DNA of 64,000 nt, taken from NCBI RefSeq assembly GCF_905475345.1, contig NC_066590.1, positions 62,001 to 126,000 of the forward strand. The letters are read 5' to 3'. Source of the stretch: Vespula vulgaris. Taxonomy: Eukaryota > Arthropoda > Insecta > Hymenoptera > Vespidae. Both the position numbers and the translations under genes were made by a program. Positions 1-10,168 of the stretch are shown here, piece by piece (the stretch's first letter is position 1; every line of letters starts with the position of its first letter). A model generated the notes under the pieces. It was not told the origin of the DNA and did not search any database. It worked only from the letters and a program-made list of their open reading frames with translations.

Positions 1-2580
1 ACAAATTTGTACTAAGCCTGTGTTTACGTGTCTTTTCCCCGTCGAGAGAAAGGAGAAAGAGACGGATAGAGAGAGGAAGGAAGGGGGAGAGCGTCGAGTA
101 TAAGAATGGCCGGAGCCAAAATTTCAAGGTAATCGCATAATTTATAATTGTATATACAGTCACTTTACAATGCACAGTGTACTTTGTTACATAGTGTAGC
201 TCCAGTATTTAGGACAGGTAGCGCCAAAAATGGTCGCGCGTTAACGACGGTATCCAAAGTAAAAAAACTAATTAAGACGTGTGCATTCGTATCCTGTGTA
301 AATTCGTGTGCCCAGCCGCGTATGTTTTACACAGGAATATATCTTGGCGACGTTTATCCGTTCAAGGAGTCGAAGCGCGAACACGCATCTTGCGAATAAT
401 TCCCTTCTCTCTTCGATCTTTACTTTCGAGCGTCTATTTGTCATCCGCCTTCTCCGCTCTTCTCTTCTCTTTTCTTCTCCTCGTTTAGAAATTTATCGAT
501 AATCATCCGAGGAACACCACGATGGCCGAGCAAAAGACAGGATCGCAGAATCTCTAATTAGATTGGCAGTAAGCTTATTCGTTACGTTGGGTCTTTCTTT
601 CTTTGGGTCCCGCGCTTGCTCGATTCCTTTGTTTCGAATCGATCAACGATCGTTCTCGAATGCTACAAAAGGATGATTAATCTCATACCCGGACGCGCTT
701 TACAATACACCGGCGATAATCGTTCAATCGTCTCTTTCTTTTATAACATTTATTTTTCACTTTCGATCGCCTATTCGTTCTTCATTCGTTCGCAGCGACT
801 CGTTATTGGACCGTACGAAACATTTAGTTCGATATGTCAACGATGAAATGCATGGGAAAAGATATGTACGTACTGTTTTAAACGAAGATATACATTGTAT
901 ACATATGTGTGTAAGTATCATACTTGCGTATCTCAAAAGAGGGATATGTTTTGGAATTGTTTTATAATTCGTATCTTACGGAGAAGTAACCTTGCATCTT
1001 CTCAGGCAATAACGATAAACGGGTAAGAAGGGTATGGTATCGCGTGCCTTAATCATTAAATCAGTATCGTTTCGTTCTTCGCGCGTAACGTTGCTTCGTC
1101 GCGATCACGTTTCGGGATTCGATGGACGTTTCGTCGATCTATCGTATCTGGAATCGTTCCTCGCGAATCCAAAGTTCCTTTTCGGTATTAGAATTAGACG
1201 TTATCCGTTTATCCGTTAAAAACGTTTCATCGTTGAATGATTACGGACGACGACAATATTTTTTCTTTTCGTTCGAAGATATTATCTCTTATAGAGCGAT
1301 CTTCTAGATAACAATTATATTTAAATTATAATTAATCGCATTCTTAGTGGTAAAAAACAGTAAACGTCGATTAACAAGATTTTATGTAAGCCCGTAAAAT
1401 CGGGCACGCGCTTACGTATTTTCGCATAAATGAAAAATTCGATGGATAGGACGTTAAAAAATGTCGCATGTACAACGAAAATAGAGTATCGAACCTTATT
1501 GATATAGAGTTTGAACTTAGGCGTTCGTGCACCGTCAACGAAGTGCGACGCGCGAGATAAAATTCGTATATTTCCAGAGAGGGAACGAGCCAGATCGCTA
1601 ACAATCGAAAAAGTGTGCGTTTAGCCGCGCTTACGTATTTTCTAATCGATAGAAAGTAACGATCAACAATTATCTTAGGCGTTGTCATTCAGACGCTTTC
1701 GTCTCGGTACGGAAGAACACATCGCATCGGCTTGACGCAAAAATTAAAACGGCGCGTGCGCATGGAAAGGCTAATTCGTGAAACGTTACGATTATTAAGT
1801 CGTTACATTCGTTTAGTTTCAGCATTCTGTACATCTCTAAACGTTCATTGCTTCGTAATCGATAAATCAACGATTCGAATACGTATATGTCGGTTATTTA
1901 CAGATCTAGCGCACGCACGTACGATATATACCTTTGTATCTTTTATATCGGTATATGCGTATATCTCCATCTATCACTCGTTCGTCGCGCACGCACACGC
2001 ACACGCACACATATTTTTCGCTCGGATCGTTGGATTAACACACGCAAGCGGGGTTTTCTTGGGATCCATTTTCGTCGTACATTTGCTAATGCATAGGCGC
2101 GTATTCACTTACCACGTGTGTTATCCATCGTAACATGGAATGTATATATAATAGATCATATACCTATATATATATATGTATATATGTGTGTATATATATA
2201 CACATACACATACACACATACACACACAAACACGTATACATACACATACATATATACATATATATATATATGTACATACATGTATATATATAAAGTGTAT
2301 ATTTATAATACATCTATTCTTTCTGCGCGTTTTGTAAAAAGCCTCACCTACCAAAAACAACAGCGTGTACGTTACATCGTGTGTGCTTGACCGTGTAAGT
2401 GTGTGTCGGCGTTTGTACGTGTATACAGGGAATCTATGCTCCTTTCGTATTTGTTTTCGCGTACATATGGCTATGGGCATAAATTAACGATCCATTAAAG
2501 TACATTCGTCTATTTTCTGGAAATCCATATTCATTAAATCTCTCTATCAAACACTCAAACGTAACACCAAATTAGCGCCT
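1..2580. other. Downstream intergenic DNA, no gene seen
   Basis: AT-rich, with short random open frames only. The only organised element is the CA/TA repeat at 2142-2293. Confidence 0.5.
2142..2293. repeat. TA / CA-TG microsatellite cluster
   Basis: Alternating TA, TG and CA dinucleotides over about 150 bp (tgtatatatataatag through cacacacatacacac to tatatatatatgtac). A Tyr/Ile/Cys-rich open frame across it is an artefact of the repeat. Confidence 0.9.
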
Positions 2581-2581
2581 T

Positions 2582-2607
2582 TCTCTCTCTCTCTCTCTCT
2601 CTCTCTC
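2582..2607. repeat. (CT)n microsatellite
   Basis: Thirteen CT units just beyond the candidate poly(A) signal of the agrin-like gene. Confidence 0.9.
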
Positions 2608-2641
2608 GCTCTTTCTCTCTAAGATTTCTTTCGTCCCGATA

Positions 2642-2647
2642 TTTATT
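2642..2647 (-). terminator. Candidate polyadenylation signal AATAAA
   Basis: Plus-strand TTTATT, read as AATAAA on the gene's strand. It is the first such hexamer downstream of the stop. The next one I noticed is near 748, so a longer 3' UTR is possible. Confidence 0.35.
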
Positions 2648-3407
2648 CAGTCTTGGCAATGTTAAGTGTTCTTTGTTATTATCTTGCTCTTTAAGGGCAT
2701 TAGCATAGCTTATCGTAGATATTTAAATACGAGTATCTCGGTCGAAGGCTTATTCGTCTATCCTTACTTTCTGCTCGTTTTATGCGCGTTAATCGACGCG
2801 CTTGTATTCTTTCTCGAATAATCTTGCGCGCGAGTACGTACATACATATACATATATTATATATAATATAATACTATGCATATAATTATCGTATCAGCTT
2901 AAAAATATATTATTGTCTTTCGATGAAAACGCAGCACTTTTACCACGCTCGCACTTTCCTTCTCTCTCTCTCTCTCGCATCGATCGGAAAAGAGACACGA
3001 CAACGACGACCGTTCGACCTTCGAAGCGAAAAGTATTATAACGGATCAAGTATGGCAGTCGCGAGACGTACGAAAATTACGGAGAGCGATCGTTTCCTCG
3101 CGATCTAGGACTTTGGCAGGAATCGTGATCGTTCGGGGCGAACGACGATAGAATTGGAGAAAGTCGTAGGGGCTTCGCGATCGAATATCGAGAAGCCGGA
3201 AGGAAGGAAGAAAGACAGTTCGACGATTCGGTCCGTTCGTCGAGTATCCCAAGCTCCGTTCCTCTTCCTCGTCTACACGTTCGCACGATATATACGAAAC
3301 GGGCGCAATCCGGACGAATCGGACGAACCGAACGACGAACTTGGACGAAGGAGAAGAGAGGCCGTGAATCGGGCGAATCGTCGGATCGTCTCCGCGATTC
3401 GTTATCA
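2642..3407 (-). other. Probable 3' UTR of the agrin-like gene
   Basis: Sequence after the stop contains no further LamG- or EGF-like frame. The first AATAAA on the minus strand is at 2642-2647, giving a minimum 3' UTR of about 770 nt. The stretch after it is GA-rich on the transcript strand rather than GU-rich, so the exact cleavage site is unsure. Confidence 0.4.
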
Positions 3408-3668
3408 TCATACGTCGTTGTCGTGACAAAAGTCGATCTTCCGTCTGATCAATTGCAATCGACGCTTGTCGACTATAAAGTCCGTGACGCAGCCCTTGAT
3501 ACCACGATGCCCTGGTTTACCACCAACGAACAGTTTCCCGTTGGTCGTAAGTAAGGTTCCGCTCTCCATTGGCATCTTCACCGGTGCAAATTCGTCGATT
3601 TGTATCGTCGAGGCGCGCCTTCTTCGACTCGCTCTTATGTGATGGAAAACACCGTCGTCGACTCTCTC
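3408..3668 (-). CDS. agrin-like: Agrin-like exon 24: end of LamG3 and stop codon
   Basis: The last coding exon, 87 codons including TGA at 3408-3410, acceptor TATCCGTCTAG|GAG at phase 0. It encodes ERVDDGVFHHIRASRRRRAS, the strand TNGKLFVGG and the closing loop GIKGCVTDFIVDKRRL, ending KIDFCHDNDV. The two last cysteines match the LamG disulfide. A second RRRR cluster sits in LamG3. Open reading past the stop in another frame is 3' UTR. Confidence 0.93.
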   Translation of the reverse strand, partial: ERVDDGVFHHIRASRRRRASTIQIDEFAPVKMPMESGTLLTTNGKLFVGGKPGHRGIKGCVTDFIVDKRRLQLIRRKIDFCHDNDV

Positions 3669-6600
3669 CTAGACGGATAAAGAATCGTTAAGGAAAAAGT
3701 GACTTAGTTGCGTCCGGACAATGTCGATCACGATATACTCTCCTTCGTATACTTTACTTACCCTACTCTTCATCATTATCTGTTCCGTTTTACTCTTGTA
3801 AGAAAGAACGACGTATCCTCCGCGCAAGGAAAGTACAAGGTGTTCGAGTTTTCCCCTTCCGATCCAAGCGATCAGGCCCTCCGGATGAATCGTTCTCAGT
3901 CGCAACTCAAACTTGTTCGATTGTTGTCCTCTGCGTCTAAAATCATTTACACAGATATACGTATAATTTCTCTCGTACCTATGTGCGAGTATGAACGACA
4001 ACGACAGTTTCGTACGGAACGATTACTTTGGAGAGTCAAGCTGTGATACTGATAATCGTTAGACATACTTATGTATTTAAGCAAGGAGCAAGGACGAAGG
4101 TGGCTGCGGTTAAAAGCGCAGAAAGAATGTTTCACTTATGACGTATTACTGTCAAGAAACGGAGATAGATCGTTGCTCTCGATCGAACGTGCGTGTTCTC
4201 TCGTAGGCGCTAGAAGGAGGAAGCATTCTCTAACACACATACGCGTACACATTTGTGACAGCAATCAGAAACTTACTCCGTATAATCGTAACTGTCGTAC
4301 TCGTACTCTCCGTCCTCCTCCATGTCGTAGTCGGAATAGGACTCCTCGAAATACTCTCCGAGGGTAGTATTAGTTGTGTTAGTACTATTTGGAGTGTTAC
4401 ATAATCAGAAGATTAGTAATTTCGCTTAAACGGGTTTGTTAAAGCGAACTACGCGTTGCTATAGTCGTAGGACTTTGGTGCTCTCTTTATGGACCTCTAT
4501 ATACGTATATGCATACACACACACGCACGCACTTATATATATGTCTCTTTCTCTCTATCGTCCGCTCGCTCGACCATTCTCTTAAATCTTAATAGATCTA
4601 GCTACTTAGCCGATTCTATCGAAACTTTTCGAAGCAACGATGAGATTAGATTTCTATCGACGTTAAGAAAGATCACGTACCTTCTACCGTAACGATGCTT
4701 AAATTGCAAGAAGTTGTCGCCGTCGAATCGTACCGGTCTCTCGGAAATTTCTGTGCCGGAAACGTCGTACCCCATGACTGAAACGAATAACGTTCTAACG
4801 ATCTCGATCTGGATTCGCCCCGTTATTCGGGACAAAACCTCAACGAAGTCTTTAAAAAGTCCTTAAAGAGTATGGGTTTGTCTGCCGATGAAACTTACAA
4901 AACTCGCAGTGCAGTCCGTTGTAGCCGCTGGCACACTTGCAGAGGTAACTGTTCAAGAGCGGAAGGCAAACGCCACCGTTGTGACAAGGATTCTCGTTGC
5001 TCGGACAAGGTAAACCGTCGTAGATCTCGGTATTGTGTTGCGTCACGTTTACGGCAAGATTTTGATAAGTCTTGCCGTTAACCATCAGCCTTTGAACGGC
5101 TCCCGTTAATCCGGTCCAAGCTCCCGCCAAGCGATGTACTTCTCTCCAATGTCTGGAACGACGATCGAAAACGTCGCCGATCGCGAGTAAGGTAACATCT
5201 CGATCGTATTGTTTCGCATCGATCAGAAACTTACTTGACACCACCGACGTACAAAGGCGTTTCCAGGTTCAACTCCGTCAGAGGACTTCCAGAGAGTCCC
5301 CTCGCCACCGTTCCGTCGTCCAACTGAAGAACGCCCTCCCTTCCGAGTCTGCTTATCCTGACGCAATGCCAGCTATCCAAAGTAACGATGTCCGGGGACG
5401 TGATATTGGCGATACCGCTTCCGAGGTTGAACCTGAACTCTAGTCTACCGTGGACCAAGTTCAAACTGATAAAATCGCCTCTTCCGTTGTTCAGTTGGCC
5501 GTTGTATAGCAAAAGGCCGTCGTTGACGAGAGTGAGGAACCATAGTTCGATGGAGAAGGCTTTGGCGACACCTTCGAGGCATGGCAATTCGAGAAAACCG
5601 TCGCCGGACATCTCTGGTATTAACAGTTCCGTTAATTCCGCGTCCACTAAGGAACGAACCGCGATGCGTTAACTATCCTTCACGGCGTAAAGGGGCTTTG
5701 TATAAATAAGATGGACGTTCGAAGAAATGATTTGGGTACTCACGAATTTCGCAATGAACGCCGGTCCTGCCGGGTGGACATTTGCAAACGTATCCACCCT
5801 GGGGCAGTATGTCGCAAGTGGCACCGTGTTGGCAGGGCTCGTCGATACAAGGATCCAAGGATTCCTCGCAATTCCGGCCGGTGAATTGAGGCGGGCAAAT
5901 GCACTTGTAATCCGGTGGCTCGTACTTTTCGACCGCGTAATTGCCACGCTCGAAACTCCCCTCGTAATCAAGATCGTAGTCGTAATCGCACTTTGTACCA
6001 ACGCAACGTTTCTTCGAATTCTTCTTCGATCTTGGCTGATCGATCGAGGCGCAATGCGAGCCCTTACACCTGACGATGCTTACGCCGTTCTTGCGAGCGT
6101 TCTTATTGATCCTATTCTTACCCCTCTTTTGCAATCTTCGACATTCCCGACCATTGCAGAGATCCTCCTCGTAGATCGGTTGACAAGTCGCTCCGTTTTC
6201 ACAGGGAAGATTGGCGCACGCGTTGTCTCCGCATTCCTTAACGCGATAAGTCTCCAAAACGTCTTTATCTCGTCCAACGTGCAGGTCCACGAATATTCGA
6301 TTGATCTTCAGCTTCCGTATGCATCCCAGAAAACCGTGGTTGGTGCCGATATTGTCGTAGACTCTGTTCAAGATTTACACAAATATCAATGATTTAGACG
6401 AACGTCAAACGTCAACGTTCCTCGAGTTTAACGATATTCACGGGGGTGCATACTCCGATCGATAATAATCTCGCTCACTTTGAATAATTGCTGGGCATAT
6501 TCCCAACGAAGGTATCCTGGTTCAGATCCAAGGACTTTAGCACCCCTTGGCTCTGGCCAACGATATCCTCGCCATCGTTGAAGATCAGTACTCCGTCCTT

Positions 6601-9600
6601 GTGATACCTTTTCGCCGCTACTCTATGGAAGGTCTTCATGGTGACTTTTTCCGGCGAAGTGAGGATGACCGGACCGTTACCAAGATTGTATCTAAATTGT
6701 ACGTGTCTGAAAAAATGGCACGAGTAAACACTAAAAGGTAGCCAAGCGATGTAGTTACATAGTGGATGATAATAGGGTCTCTCTCTCTCTCTCTCTAAGT
6801 CGAGCTATATCGAAGGACGAGAGAATCTTACCCGTCGACGATAGCGAGAGATACGAAATCGCCGGTCCCGTCGCTCTTCTGCTGATTGTAAAGTATGATT
6901 CCGTTGTCGGCGTAGGTCTTTAATTCGACCTCGATGCTGAACTTATGATAGGCCTTCAGCCTGCTCATTCTGACGTAGCTCTTACCGTCGAAGGAAGGTA
7001 CCTCGTAATCTCTCTTGTTTATCTCTTCGTCGCACAGCAGCCCCGTGTAATTCGGCCGACAGATGCAGACGAATGTTGCGCTCGGCAGGTCGATGCACGT
7101 TGATGTCATGTGGCAAGGATAGGAGAGACAGGCACGAAATTCCTCCGTCGGTGTTACTGGCACGTAATTGGCTGCGATGAAAATTGAGACACGATTGTTG
7201 TTGCCGTCGGTATTTCGGAAGCAATTACGTACGAATCAAACGCACTTTCGTACGAGGATTCGGGGATGTACGTGATATAGGTACATTACGTGTACATTAT
7301 GTAGGTATTGCATGTATCATCTTGTAAATTGAATCTATTAACATGGTACGACGAAGATAGTTGAACGCGCACGTACATTGGATGGGTATGTACGAATGAC
7401 GAAATTATTGGGTCGCGCTCGACTCGAGTGATACGATAATACGGTAATGTGAGAACTTTTGAATTTTCGTATATCCAAGTACGAAATAAGCGATAAACTT
7501 GCGAGACTCGTCAGATTTTTCTTTGCGAAACTTTTCTTACCGAAACATTCTTGTCGATCGCTGGTTTCCGCGTAACCCTCGGAACAGATGCAACCTCCGT
7601 TGGAACATTCGCTATTGGGAATCGTGCAGTCCTTATCGTCGGTGCAAAGATCACCGAGAAGCGCCGTGACGACTCTAATAGTAGCGGGCGTCGGCCGATA
7701 TGCCGCAGCGATTCCTGCAAAATCGAACGTTAGGCGAATTAACGACTTGACGACTCTGATTATCCGTCGTGTCACCGTATTTCCAAATATTCCCATATGT
7801 TGAAGCAAAGTCAAACGAACGTTAATGCGTTCGCGCTGACGGACGATGCACGTTTTCCGATAACGGAAAATTTTCTTATTCAACGCGTCGCTTTCCTATA
7901 CGCGCATGATACATGGTCGATACCTACATACACGACGGTTGTGAACTTTTTTCTTTACAATGACGTACCGTGCTTAAGGTTATCTCTGTCGATGGTGATG
8001 GTTTCTTGATGAGCTCGATGAGTGTAATAGTATCGTGGATCTGGTTCTGGGACCAAAAGGTGCCTGGTAGATTTAGATAATGGCGAAATAGCGGCTGCTG
8101 GTTGAGTGTATTGCACGGCGGTGTATCTCTTAACGGGGAAGTCCGTGTTCACGAGAGGATCGTCTGAAAGTTCAAACAACATTCGCTTTGCTTACTCCTC
8201 GAAATCGATCCTTTCTTGAGAGATGCGACGACTTATCTTCTTATCGTCACATATAATCATTATTATTCTATAAAGGAACAGGAGCGACCGAACGTTTTAC
8301 GATCTTTCTATCATGGTCTAAGTCTACGCATCGTTAGATGTACGTATGTAAATGCTTTAACGATAACGGTGCGGTCTTGTTAAAAACCGCACCGATATCG
8401 AGGATGTTAATTATAAAGGTATCTTTTATGCGATCTGTTTGCAACTATCTACATTAATTACCGACATGGAAAATGCTGGATCCGCGGTTAGAATAAATAT
8501 ATATTTGCCCTAATTAATCCGTGACTGAAAGCAATCTCATTAAAAGGGATCGTTCGTAGAGCATATTTACATCGTCGTTTTTACAGGGTCAACAACGTGA
8601 ACAATCGATTCTTTAAACGCCTAGCACGTTTAATCGCATCATTGACGTTTCGACGATGTTATTAAAACATTCAAATTTTCAATGTTAACCCTTGATAGAT
8701 TTTCATCTACGTTCGGCGCATCTACGTTCTTGCCTCGACTTAAATGGGTAAATGAATGGATGGTTAGATAGAGAGAGGGGAGAGGAGAGAAACGCGTGAC
8801 TCTACCAAACGTACCGCCTCGATGCATAGCAATTTCTGTAAATAATGAGAATCCAAAAGCTAATCTTATCGACTCGTTGGACTCGTAGACCGTGAGTCGA
8901 GCCGCGAGTAACAAAAGTTTTAACGGTGGGGTGGTGGCTTGATGGGATTTTAATTACTTTCCAATTGCAATGTTGTTTCCTATTATTTCTTTTCGACGAT
9001 TTTCGTGATTTCTTTTTTCTGATTTCTTTTTGTATTATTTTTTTTGAGCAAGCTTCCCTGCGTCCACTTTTCTATCTCCGTCGGTACTTTTCCTATCTTT
9101 CTCTTTCCGTTCGCGTACGTTAACTCTCTTCGATCGTATACGCAGGCGTATTGAAAACGTACGTATAGATAAACGTTTGGTACAGAGCTTGCAAAGTGGT
9201 CTCCGTGTAAACGATTTTGGTTAATTTAAGGAAAAATACGAGGTTCCGCCTTTCCTTTGCTTCGTTCGAGTTTGATTCTTTTTCGAAAGCATCTGCTTTT
9301 AAATCGACCTTGCTCGCGTATATCCCTACGATACTTACAGTTTGCCTTTCCGAGAATGAAAAGAGATAAGGTAATTCGAGATACTAAAGAATCATTGCGC
9401 TTCTTTATCTTACTCCTCTCCTCTATTACCAAGTTCGAATTTATCAGAGAGCTCGAATCGAAGGCATTATTAGCTATCAAAGTGTCTTTCGTTCAAAGGA
9501 ATCTTGCGATATCCGCGTTTATTTTTATTTTTCTCCGTAGCTTAAGAATAAAGAACGCGGTCAATGGAGTTTATCGTTCGTAAGATCTCTCTCTCTCTCT

Positions 9601-10133
9601 CTCTCTTCTTCTTCTTTACTTTTTCTTTATCCTTTTTAACTTTTAAGCGACGTTTCATCTCCCGTTTGCAAGATGATCGCGGGTTCTAGTATATCGAGCT
9701 TATTTAATTTGGGCCAAGAGGCGAGAGAAAGAGAGAAAAATCTTTTTCCTACGATCAATTTTCGAAAAATATCGCAACAAATTTTATTTACATCGTAATT
9801 TCTGTTGCTTCCAGTCTCTACGAGGATACTTTTCGAAGATCGATAGAAACGTATTTGTATCGATACTTACGTACGAAGGAAGAAAAAAAATGAAGTCTGT
9901 TTAGAAATTGACAAAATTACTTTGGCCGCTTGCATGGAAGATGTATCTATATATTTATCTACAAATAGTTTTCTTTTGGATATTATGCTGGAAAAAAGAA
10001 AAAACCGAGCTTGACCCACGACGAACGTTTAGAAACTCTGGAAAGAGCGGAAGTGTAGTAAGCATCGGCGTAAGTAAGAAGGAAGGGCCAGGAGTCGGAA
10101 GGAAAGGAGGCGAGGGCGAGGAGCGAGGAGGAG

Positions 10134-10168
<35 letters not shown>

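Noticed and set aside
2121..2480. 119-codon Tyr/Ile/Cys-rich frame
   Set aside because: Produced by the TA/CA microsatellite.
3046..3429. 127-codon open frame overlapping the agrin-like stop codon
   Set aside because: In a different frame from LamG3, without family features. Lies in the probable 3' UTR.
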